Shown here: positions 9,236-15,710 of the stretch, piece by piece
How positions within the stretch are numbered: the stretch's first letter is position 1
How the letters are laid out: every line of letters starts with the position of its first letter
Source of the DNA: JAWXBK01 sp040878185
GTDB taxonomy: Bacteria; Pseudomonadota; Alphaproteobacteria; Dongiales; Dongiaceae
Reading direction: 5' to 3'
DNA: 17,487 bases
Assembly: GCA_040878185.1 (NCBI GenBank)
Contig: JBBDMS010000044.1
Coordinates: 1-17,487, forward strand
Made by a program: the position numbers and the translations under genes
The notes under the pieces: model-generated
Seen by the model: the letters and a program-made list of their open reading frames with translations, nothing else
What the model was told of the DNA's origin: nothing
Database searches by the model: none

Positions 9236-9309
9236 CGGTGCGTCCCGCCATATTGAACCGCTGTCACAGCCTCCCCAATTCTTCCGACGCGACAAAGGAT
9301 CCCGATCCC

Positions 9310-9834
9310 ATGCGTGCATCCAACAGAAAATTCCCCTTTGCAGGCCTGCGCACCGCAGCGCTGGCACTGGCTTTCATCGCGTCATCGGGCATCGGCGTCG
9401 CCCGGGCGCAGGAAACCGCCCCCGGTACGACCCAGGCCTATGAAGACTGGACGATCGGCTGTCAGGCGAACCAGGCCGGCCAGCAGGAATGCCTGATGTT
9501 CCAGGACATCATCGCCGACGGCACAGATCAGTCGATCATGCGCGTGACGGTCGTGAAGATGCCGCGTCCGATGGTCATCGTGACGACGCCGCTCGGCGTC
9601 ATGCTGGTGCCGGGGCTCGTGGTCGCGGTCGATCAGCAGGAAGTCAGCCGCATGCAGTTCCAGATCTGCATCGAGCCCGGCTGCCGCTCGCAGATCGACC
9701 TGCCGCCGGAACTGGTGCAGCGGTTGAAGAGCGGCGTCGCGGCGACGATAACGCTGGTCGGTCCGAACGGTCAGCCGATTCCGATTCCGGTTTCGCTCAA
9801 GGGATTCACGGCGGCATTTGACGCGCTGATCTGA
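9310..9834 (+). CDS. Invasion-associated locus B (IalB) family periplasmic protein
   Basis: This is a 174-residue secreted protein. A basic start and hydrophobic stretch (LRTAALALAFIASSGIGV) end in ARA-QE, a good signal peptidase I site near residue 34. The mature part has the family pattern YEDWTIGC, QECLMFQ, and the Cys pair QICIEPGC, giving four cysteines that could form two disulfides. IalB was named from Bartonella erythrocyte invasion, but relatives are common in free-living Alphaproteobacteria and the biochemical role is unknown. The ATG at 9310 starts a proper signal peptide and has AAAGGA 10 nt upstream. The alternative ATG at 9232, overlapping the methyltransferase stop, would add 26 residues and bury the signal peptide. 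Confidence 0.9.
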   Translation: MRASNRKFPFAGLRTAALALAFIASSGIGVARAQETAPGTTQAYEDWTIGCQANQAGQQECLMFQDIIADGTDQSIMRVTVVKMPRPMVIVTTPLGVMLVPGLVVAVDQQEVSRMQFQICIEPGCRSQIDLPPELVQRLKSGVAATITLVGPNGQPIPIPVSLKGFTAAFDALI

Positions 9835-9890
9835 TCCGAACGGCGGCAGCGACGAAGGCTGCCCACCGCTCGCTCATTCGTTCGGATCAG
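9831..9890. terminator. Inverted repeat spanning both convergent stop codons, possible bidirectional terminator
   Basis: CTGATCCGAACG (9831-9842) is the exact reverse complement of CGTTCGGATCAG (9879-9890). Inside is a second stem, GGCAGC (9845-9850) with GCTGCC (9858-9863). The IalB stop (TGA, 9832-9834) and the minus-strand stop (9887-9889) fall in opposite arms. There is no T-run, so Rho-independent termination is not assured. The structure may instead protect the 3' ends of both transcripts. Confidence 0.45.
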
Positions 9891-10366
9891 TTGTAGTTGG
9901 CGTAGCAGTTCTCGATCGCCGAGACCGCCGCGCCGCTGCCGATCAGCGTATACCAGATGCTCCAGGCATCGAAGTAAAGCTTCTCGCCGGAACGCACCGC
10001 CTCGATGGCCCGACGGTCCCGGGCGAAATCGATATTGATCGTGGCCGGATCCATCACATAGGCCTCGACATCGGCCTGATAGATCTGATCGATGCGGATC
10101 GACGTCCAGAACGTCGTTTCCGGCTGGAAGTTGAAGCCTTCCGGGTCGGTGATGTTCATGTAGAAGCCGCTCACGTCCCAGCCCAGCCAGATGCCGGCGC
10201 CGCCGCCATAATCCTCCCAGAGCGCGCAATAGATTTCGCCGGTGCTGGCGTTGCTGTATGCGCCGCCCTCCCAGCCCTGCACGTTCCACGATTCGACGAG
10301 CTGATCCGCGACCGCGGGCGAGGCGATGAAGAACGCCGCGAACGCGGCCATGAACGAGCGACGCAT
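9887..10366 (-). CDS. Hypothetical secreted protein
   Basis: I do not recognise this family. The 159-residue product begins MRRSFMAAFAAFFIASPAVA-DQ, a textbook signal peptide, so export to the periplasm or beyond is likely. The mature part is acidic and rich in aromatic residues and glycine, with strings such as WNVQGWEGGAYSN, ALWEDYGGGAGIWLGWD and FDAWSIWYTLIG. It has two cysteines, one near the N-terminus (IYCALW) and one near the C-terminus (ENCYANYN), which could form a disulfide. The start at 10366 fits the signal peptide and has GGAG 8 nt upstream on this strand. It converges on the IalB-family gene, and lies 107 bp downstream of the DUF1674 gene on the same strand. Confidence 0.8.
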   Translation of the reverse strand: MRRSFMAAFAAFFIASPAVADQLVESWNVQGWEGGAYSNASTGEIYCALWEDYGGGAGIWLGWDVSGFYMNITDPEGFNFQPETTFWTSIRIDQIYQADVEAYVMDPATINIDFARDRRAIEAVRSGEKLYFDAWSIWYTLIGSGAAVSAIENCYANYN

Positions 10367-10381
10367 AAACGACACTCCGCA

Positions 10382-10402
10382 ACAATGGGCCGGACGATCT
10401 TG
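10382..10402 (-). repeat. Shared upstream element, copy 1 (upstream of secreted protein)
   Basis: ACAATGGGCCGGACGATCTTG on this window's plus strand matches ACAATGCCCGGACGATCTTG at 10685-10704 except for a 2-to-1 base change in the middle. Read on the minus strand it lies 16 bp before the start of the secreted protein. GAACGGC also precedes both copies. It may be a regulator site or transcript-start element. Confidence 0.4.
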
Positions 10403-10473
10403 CCGTTCTCCGAGCGCGCTGCAAACCGGAAAGGGAGACCGGGAAACGCCGCGCCGCGCCGCGCCCACTGCGA

Positions 10474-10641
10474 TCAGAAATCAGAACAGCGACCGTTCTT
10501 TTCCCAATCGCCATAACGGGTCGGCTCGGGCCCCTCGGGCCCGCCGATCTCTTTCGGACGCGGTGCCGGTTTCGGCTCGACCGGCATGGCCGTGGGGCGC
10601 GGCGCCGGATCGACCGGCCGGCTGTTTTTGCTGTCGCTCAT
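10474..10641 (-). CDS. DUF1674 protein (SDHAF4/Sdh8-like succinate dehydrogenase assembly factor)
   Basis: This 55-residue protein ends in the DUF1674 signature EIGGPEGPEPTRYGDWEKNG followed by RCSDF. The family includes mitochondrial SDHAF4/Sdh8, which binds the flavinylated SdhA subunit and helps build succinate dehydrogenase. The bacterial role is inferred from that. The N-terminal half is proline-rich and probably disordered. I give the ATG at 10641, closest to the family's usual short length. However, it lacks a Shine-Dalgarno. An in-frame ATG at 10782 has a near-perfect AAGGAGGG 5 nt upstream and would make a 102-residue protein, so the true start is uncertain. It diverges from htpX. 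Confidence 0.85.
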   Translation of the reverse strand: MSDSKNSRPVDPAPRPTAMPVEPKPAPRPKEIGGPEGPEPTRYGDWEKNGRCSDF

Positions 10642-10823
10642 TGCAACCGATATGGCGGGGTCCGACCGCCCGGGCAAGACTGGGACAATGCCCGGACGAT
10701 CTTGAATGGCGCCGTTCGCGGGCCAATCTTTGCAGGGTCCGGGCCGCCCGCGCCCGCTGAAACTGCGTTTACGCTCCGCCATCCGGCCCTCCTTTTTCGG
10801 GAAAGATCGCAAGACCGACGAGC
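10642..10823. promoter_or_regulatory. DUF1674/htpX divergent control region
   Basis: These 182 bp include the second copy of the shared element (10685-10704), a CCGGGCA/TGCCCGG inverted repeat (10670-10676 with 10689-10695), and AAGGAGGG on the minus strand (plus-strand CCCTCCTT, 10787-10794). No unambiguous htpX promoter was found. If translation of the DUF1674 gene really starts at 10782, most of this region is coding and the promoters are squeezed next to htpX. Confidence 0.35.
10685..10704 (-). repeat. Shared upstream element, copy 2 (upstream of DUF1674)
   Basis: ACAATGCCCGGACGATCTTG is the partner of the element at 10382-10402. On the minus strand it lies 43 bp before the 10641 start. 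Its left half also takes part in a 7-bp inverted repeat with 10670-10676. Confidence 0.4.
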
Positions 10824-11711
10824 ATGGGATATTTCCGCACCGCCTTGCTGCTGGCCGCCATGACCGGCCTCTTCCTCGCCGTCGGCTGGATGATCGGCGG
10901 CCGGACCGGCATGGCGATCGCATTCGTGATCGCCTGCGGGCTCAATCTGTTTGCCTATTGGAACTCGGACAAGATGCTGCTGCGCATGTACGGCGCGCGC
11001 GAAGTCTTGCGCGACAATGCGCCCAATCTGCATGCGCTGGTCGAGGAGCTCGCGCAGCGCGCCGGGGTGCCGATGCCGCGCGTCTATCTGGTCGAGAGCC
11101 AGCAGCCAAATGCGTTCGCGACCGGCCGCAGTCCCACGAACGCGGCACTCGCCGTTACATCCGGGCTGCTCGCAAAGCTCAACGAGAACGAGGTCGCCGG
11201 CGTCGTCGCGCACGAGCTCGCGCATATCCGGAACCGCGATACGCTGCTGATGACGATCACCGCAACGCTCGCCGGTGCGATCAGCATGCTGGTGAATTTT
11301 GGCTTGTTCTTCGGCGGCAACCGCAACAATCCGCTCGGGATCGTCGGGCTCATCCTGGTGATGATCCTCGCGCCGATCGCCGCCGTGCTTGTGCAGCTCG
11401 CGATCAGCCGCTCGCGCGAATACGAGGCCGACCGGGTCGGTGCCGAAATCGTGGGCAAGCCGCTGTGGCTTGCCGGCGCACTGGAAAAACTGAGCCACGC
11501 CTCGGGCCGCATCGCGAACGAGATGGCCGATCGCAATCCCGCGACCGCGCATGTCTTCATCGTGAGCCCGTTGAACGCGCGGAAGGTGAACGGTCTTTTC
11601 GCCACGCATCCAAGCCTCGAAAGCCGGATCCAGCGCCTGGTCGAGATGGCGGAACGGATGGGCCAGAGCCCCGAGCCGGCTATTCCCGCGACGCCCCGCC
11701 CGTGGGGTTGA
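10824..11711 (+). CDS. htpX: HtpX membrane zinc metalloprotease
   Basis: HtpX is an M48-family protease of the inner membrane. It degrades damaged membrane proteins together with FtsH. The 295-residue product has two N-terminal membrane spans (about 5-20 and 28-47). The zinc site H130-E131-LA-H134 lies in VVAHELAHIRNRD. Two further hydrophobic segments (about 147-165 and 172-192) follow, and the likely third ligand glutamate is in SREYEADRVG. The C-terminal FATHPSLESRIQRL is the usual HtpX ending. The length is normal. The start at 10824 gives the family MGYFRTALLL opening, though its Shine-Dalgarno is poor (GACGAG). It heads a plus-strand run with rsmB, rpe and the heparinase-family gene. 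Confidence 0.97.
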   Translation: MGYFRTALLLAAMTGLFLAVGWMIGGRTGMAIAFVIACGLNLFAYWNSDKMLLRMYGAREVLRDNAPNLHALVEELAQRAGVPMPRVYLVESQQPNAFATGRSPTNAALAVTSGLLAKLNENEVAGVVAHELAHIRNRDTLLMTITATLAGAISMLVNFGLFFGGNRNNPLGIVGLILVMILAPIAAVLVQLAISRSREYEADRVGAEIVGKPLWLAGALEKLSHASGRIANEMADRNPATAHVFIVSPLNARKVNGLFATHPSLESRIQRLVEMAERMGQSPEPAIPATPRPWG

Positions 11712-11748
11712 GTGCCTGGACCGGCGCGCCCGGCCCATCGGTCCCGCG

Positions 11749-11762
11749 GCCCGATATCGGGC
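11749..11762. promoter_or_regulatory. 14-bp perfect palindrome before rsmB
   Basis: GCCCGATATCGGGC is a perfect palindrome in the 91-bp htpX to rsmB gap, 41 bp before the rsmB start. Its left 13 bases (GGCCCGATATCGG, 11748-11760) also occur in the hemC/tsaD hairpin (603-615). It has the symmetry of a dimeric regulator site, but no regulator is known to me. Confidence 0.4.
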
Positions 11763-11802
11763 GGGTTGGCCAAATCCGGCCTGATCGGGCATAACCGCGC
11801 GC

Positions 11803-13239
11803 ATGGCCGAAAAACCAGAGCGCAAACCGCGCCGCAATGCTGACGCGACGCCCGATCCGGGCGCGCCCACGCCCAAACCCCGCGCCCGCCGCAAGCCCGT
11901 TCCCGCCGAGGGAACGGCGCCCGACGAAACTGCCGATGGCGAATCCAACCCCTCGCGGCCGGCCCGCGGCGTCGCGCGCGATCTCGTCGCCACGGTGTTG
12001 CGGCGCGGCCGCTCGCTCGACGAGGCGCTCGCGACCGATGCCGGGTTTGCCAAGCTCGAGGTGCGCGATCGCGCCTTCGCGCGTGAACTCTCCGCGACCG
12101 TGTTCCGCCGTCTCGGCCAGATCGAGGTCGCGCTTTCGGCCTGTCTCGAAAAGCCGCTGCCGCCGCAGGCCGGCGGTGCGCAGGATCTCCTGAGGCTCGG
12201 TGCCGCGCAGCTTCTCTTCATGCGCACGGCCCCCCATGCCGCGGTCAGCGAGACGGTCGAACTCGCAACCGGCACGATCGAACCGTTCCGCAGCCTGATC
12301 AACGCCGTGCTGCGCCGCATCGCGCGCGACGCCGAGGCGATGCGCGAGGCGATCCAGCCGGTTCCGACCAACACGCCGAACTGGCTCTGGCAGCGCTGGG
12401 TCAACGCCTATGGCGAAGCGACCGCGTTCGCGATCGCCGAGGCGCATCTCGCCGACCCGTCGCTCGACATCACGATCAAGGGCGATCCGCAGGCCTGGGC
12501 CGGACGGCTCGAGGCGCGGATGCTGCCGACCGGCAGCCTGCGGCTCGAAACGGCACCGGTCGAAACGCTCCAGGGTTTCCGCGACGGGCAATGGTGGGTG
12601 CAGGACGTGGCGGCCGCGTTGCCCGCGACCTTGTTCGCGGCGACGCTCGGCAGCGTGCGCGGTCGCACCATCATCGATCTCTGTGCGGCACCGGGCGGCA
12701 AGACCGCCCAGCTCGCCGCTGCCGGCGCCAATGTGGTCGCGGTCGATCGTTCGAAGGAGCGGATGCTGCGGCTTGCGCAGAATCTGAAGCGGCTCGGTCT
12801 CGGCGCGCATCCGATCATCGCCGATGCAACCAGCTGGCGGCCGCCGAAACCGGTCGATGCCGTCCTGCTCGATGCACCCTGTTCGGCAACCGGCACGATA
12901 AGGCGCCATCCCGATCTGCCCTGGCTGAAGCGGCCGTCCGATCTCGCGACGCTGATCGCCCTCCAGGATGCGCTGCTGCGCAATGCGCTCTCGATGCTCA
13001 AGCCGGGCGGAACATTGGTCTATGCCGTCTGTTCGCTCGAACCCGAGGAAGGGCCGGCGCGGATCGAGGCGATCCTCTCGCAGGGCTCCGGCATCGTGCG
13101 CGAGCCGATCGATCCGGAAGAGATCGGCGGGCTCGAGGAATGCGTCACGCCGGCCGGCGATCTGCGCACCTTGCCCTGCCATCTGGCACGGCTCGGCGGC
13201 ATGGACGGGTTCTACGCGGCCCGGCTGCGCCGCCGCTGA
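11803..13239 (+). CDS. rsmB: 16S rRNA (cytosine-5)-methyltransferase, RsmB/Sun family
   Basis: RsmB methylates C5 of C967 (E. coli numbering) in 16S rRNA using SAM. The 478-residue product has three parts. First comes a basic, proline-rich tail of about 60 residues, longer than in E. coli. A NusB-like RNA-binding domain follows (about 64-195). The C-terminal catalytic domain carries DLCAAPGGKTAQL (from 292), LDAPCSATGTIRRHPDLPWL (Cys360) and YAVCSLEPEEG (Cys410). The two cysteines are the release and nucleophilic residues of m5C methyltransferases. The ATG at 11803 is used. Because the tail is poorly conserved, a shorter start is possible. The substrate site is inferred from the family. Confidence 0.95.
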   Translation: MAEKPERKPRRNADATPDPGAPTPKPRARRKPVPAEGTAPDETADGESNPSRPARGVARDLVATVLRRGRSLDEALATDAGFAKLEVRDRAFARELSATVFRRLGQIEVALSACLEKPLPPQAGGAQDLLRLGAAQLLFMRTAPHAAVSETVELATGTIEPFRSLINAVLRRIARDAEAMREAIQPVPTNTPNWLWQRWVNAYGEATAFAIAEAHLADPSLDITIKGDPQAWAGRLEARMLPTGSLRLETAPVETLQGFRDGQWWVQDVAAALPATLFAATLGSVRGRTIIDLCAAPGGKTAQLAAAGANVVAVDRSKERMLRLAQNLKRLGLGAHPIIADATSWRPPKPVDAVLLDAPCSATGTIRRHPDLPWLKRPSDLATLIALQDALLRNALSMLKPGGTLVYAVCSLEPEEGPARIEAILSQGSGIVREPIDPEEIGGLEECVTPAGDLRTLPCHLARLGGMDGFYAARLRRR

Positions 13240-13245
13240 TTTATC

Positions 13246-13263
13246 ACCGGCCGGACCGCCGGT
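13246..13263. promoter_or_regulatory. Short hairpin between rsmB and rpe
   Basis: ACCGGC (13246-13251) and GCCGGT (13258-13263) form a 6-bp stem with a 6-nt loop just after the rsmB stop. It is followed by TTCGATT rather than a T-run, so it is at best a weak attenuator or RNA-processing hairpin in the 80-bp gap. Confidence 0.25.
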
Positions 13264-13319
13264 TCGATTGCGGTTGGGCCGGCTTATCAAAGCGGGGGCC
13301 GCCTGCTATCAAGTCGGTC

Positions 13320-13997
13320 ATGGCTGGGCCCGTCCGAATCGCACCGTCGATGCTCGCCGCCGACTTCTCCCGGCTCGGCGCGGAGCTCGCCTCCGTCGCC
13401 AAGGCCGGCGCGGATTACATCCATCTCGACGTGATGGACGGGCATTTCGTGCCGAACATCACGATCGGCCCGGCGGTCGTCGCGATGCTGCGGCCGCATA
13501 GCACGCTGCCGTTCGACGTGCATCTGATGGTGGCGCCGGTCGATCCCTATATCGCCGCCTTCGCCGATGCCGGCGCCGACATTCTGACGGTGCATCCCGA
13601 AGCGGGTCCCCATCTCCATCGCACGATCCAGCTCATCAAATCGCTCGGCAAGAAAGCTGGCGTCGCACTTAATCCCGGCACGCCGGTCGATGCGATCGAC
13701 CCGGTCCTGAACGATCTCGATCTCGTGCTGGTGATGAGCGTTAATCCCGGTTTCGGCGGACAGAGCTTCATCCCGAGCCAGCTCGAGAAGATTCGCGCGG
13801 TGCGCCAGCGCATCGACGTGCTGCTCGAAAACCAGCCCGGCCGACATATCGATCTCGAGGTCGATGGCGGCATCAACGACGAGACCGCATTGCAGGTAAT
13901 CGAAGCCGGCGCCGACGTGCTGGTCGCGGGAACCGCGACGTTCGCGGGCGGTGTCGGGCGCTACGCCGCCAACATCAAGCGACTGCGCGGCGAATGA
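13320..13997 (+). CDS. rpe: Ribulose-phosphate 3-epimerase
   Basis: Rpe interconverts ribulose 5-phosphate and xylulose 5-phosphate in the pentose phosphate pathway, and in the Calvin cycle where present. This 225-residue TIM barrel has every family landmark: IAPSMLAADFSRL, H35-L-D37-VMDGHFVPNITIGP, DVH68LMV, ALNPGTP, VMSVNPGFGGQSF, and the second catalytic Asp at about 182 in LEVDGGIN. His35, Asp37, His68 and Asp182 form the metal and acid/base site. I use the ATG at 13320 because homology starts there; the frame runs open far upstream inside rsmB. Its stop overlaps the heparinase-family start (ATGA), suggesting translational coupling. No other Calvin cycle gene is visible. Confidence 0.98.
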   Translation: MAGPVRIAPSMLAADFSRLGAELASVAKAGADYIHLDVMDGHFVPNITIGPAVVAMLRPHSTLPFDVHLMVAPVDPYIAAFADAGADILTVHPEAGPHLHRTIQLIKSLGKKAGVALNPGTPVDAIDPVLNDLDLVLVMSVNPGFGGQSFIPSQLEKIRAVRQRIDVLLENQPGRHIDLEVDGGINDETALQVIEAGADVLVAGTATFAGGVGRYAANIKRLRGE

Positions 13998-15709
13998 TGC
14001 TCCGGCCGGCCCGCGGCGCGGGGCGGCGGGCGACGGACCTCCTCGCCCGGGCGTCGGCCTGTCTCGACGCGTTGCCGGTGCGCGCGCGCAGCTTTTTGCA
14101 CCGAAGGCTGTTGGCGCCGCTGCATGGCAGTCCGCTTTATCGCTGGTGGCTCGGCCGCAACGGCGCCGACAAGGAGCCGCACGCGCTCGCGGTTGCGATC
14201 ATGCCGGGCGACGAGCGGATCGGCCGGCAGATCGCATCCTTGTCGTTCGAGCGCGATGGCGAACGCATCGACAAACCGGCGCCGCTCGCGAACCCGCCCG
14301 GTGCGAGCGAGGGCTGGCGAACCTGGCTCGATGGTTTTAGCTGGCTCGCCGATCTCGCCGAGCTTGGTCCCGCCGCGCGCCAGCCGGCCCGTCAGCTCGT
14401 CGATCGCTGGATCGCCGAGAACCCACTTGCAACAGGCCTCGCCTGGCGGCCCGACATCGCCGGCCGAAGACTGGCCCACTGGATCCAGTGGCAGGGTGTT
14501 TTTCTGGCACCGGTGCCGGCCGATTTCCGCGCGCGCTATCTGCGCAGCGTGCATCTGCACAAGAACCATCTCGCGGCGACGATCGCGAGCGCGCCCGCCG
14601 GCAGCGGCACGATCGCGGCGCTCAAGGGATTGCTGTTCGTCGCACTGGCACTCGACGACGACGGTTTGCGCATCCGCGCGACACGCCGTCTCGAATCCGC
14701 GCTCGCGCAGCAACTGTTGCCCGACGGCATGCATGTCGAACGCAGCCCCGCTCTGCAGCTTGCGGTCCTGCGCGATCTCGCCGAGATGGCATCCGCCCAT
14801 ACGATGACCGGGCGCGAGGTGCCGCCGGCTCTGACCGCCGCTATGCAGGCGATGATTCCGGCTTTGATGATGTTCCGTCACGGCGATGGCGGGCTCGCCC
14901 TCTTCAACGATTCGGCCGAGGCGGGCACCGGCACCGTCGAACGCGTGCTGTCTGCGATCGGCGGCGGGCGCGCCGCGCTCGACCAGGCGCCGAGCGGCGG
15001 GTTCCAGCGTCTCGCGCGCGGCGGCCTCGTTGCGATCCTCGATGCGGGCCGGCCGGCACCGCCCGATTTCGATGCGCATGCCCATGCCGGCACGCTGGCG
15101 CTCGAAGTCAGCAGCGGACGCGAGCGGCTGATCGTGAATTGCGGCGCGCACCCCTGGCATCCGGACTGGCGGCAGGCGCAGCGCTACAGCGCGGCACATT
15201 CGACGCTGGTGATCGACGACACCAGCTCGAGCCAGATCCGCGCCAATGGCGGATTCGGCAGGCGCCCGATGCATGTCGTCTGCCGGCGCGAGGAACTCGA
15301 CGGGCAGATCTGGATCGATGCGAGCCATGACGGCTATCTGCCGAAGCTCGGCGTTACCCATCGGCGCCGGCTCTATCTGACCCCGGACGGCGAGGACCTG
15401 CGCGGCGAGGATATCGTCGAGGGTCATGGCGGTGCGAATTTCGCGCTGCGCTTTCATCTGCATCCCGATGTCGATGCGTCGCTCGCGCAGAGCGGCACCG
15501 CGGCTTTGCTGCGATTGCCGTCGGGCCAGGGCTGGCGGCTGCGCATCGGCGGCGGCGCCCTCACGATCGAGGAAAGCGCCTATCTCGGCAAACGCGGCCA
15601 GGTCCAGCGCACGTTGCAGGTCGTGGCGTCGGGACCGCTCGAGGGCGACGAGACGATCCTGCGCTGGGCGCTGATGCGCGAAGACACCAGGAAGCGCCCG
15701 AAACGCTGA
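13994..15709 (+). CDS. Heparinase II/III family protein
   Basis: This 571-residue product has the two-part layout of the family. The N-terminal all-alpha toroid (about 1-330) includes LAHWIQW, YLRSVHLHKNHLAATIASAP and LLPDGMHVERSPALQL. The C-terminal beta-sandwich domain of the Heparinase_II_III family (about 350-565) includes LIVNCGAHPWHPDW and YSAAHSTLVIDD. Characterised members are polysaccharide lyases or glycan hydrolases. The chromosomal alphaproteobacterial members have no established substrate, so heparin itself is unlikely. No signal peptide is apparent. The ATG at 13994 overlaps the rpe stop; a second ATG at 13997 is also possible. I recall purH often following this gene in related bacteria. 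Here a convergent nucleotide-sugar dehydrogenase takes that place. Confidence 0.92.
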   Translation: MMLRPARGAGRRATDLLARASACLDALPVRARSFLHRRLLAPLHGSPLYRWWLGRNGADKEPHALAVAIMPGDERIGRQIASLSFERDGERIDKPAPLANPPGASEGWRTWLDGFSWLADLAELGPAARQPARQLVDRWIAENPLATGLAWRPDIAGRRLAHWIQWQGVFLAPVPADFRARYLRSVHLHKNHLAATIASAPAGSGTIAALKGLLFVALALDDDGLRIRATRRLESALAQQLLPDGMHVERSPALQLAVLRDLAEMASAHTMTGREVPPALTAAMQAMIPALMMFRHGDGGLALFNDSAEAGTGTVERVLSAIGGGRAALDQAPSGGFQRLARGGLVAILDAGRPAPPDFDAHAHAGTLALEVSSGRERLIVNCGAHPWHPDWRQAQRYSAAHSTLVIDDTSSSQIRANGGFGRRPMHVVCRREELDGQIWIDASHDGYLPKLGVTHRRRLYLTPDGEDLRGEDIVEGHGGANFALRFHLHPDVDASLAQSGTAALLRLPSGQGWRLRIGGGALTIEESAYLGKRGQVQRTLQVVASGPLEGDETILRWALMREDTRKRPKR

Positions 15710-15710
15710 C

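Noticed and set aside
13258..13275. tRNA T-loop-like GGTTCGATT after rsmB
   Set aside because: The flanking bases do not form a 5-bp T stem, and no acceptor or anticodon stem can be built around it.
10638..13290. Long open frames antisense to htpX and rsmB
   Set aside because: They cover confident genes on the plus strand and have no recognisable domains. One also swallows the htpX/rsmB intergenic gap.
13961..15463. 500-codon open frame antisense to the heparinase-family gene
   Set aside because: It is a shadow of the real coding frame. Codon periodicity and the ATGA overlap with rpe support the plus-strand gene.
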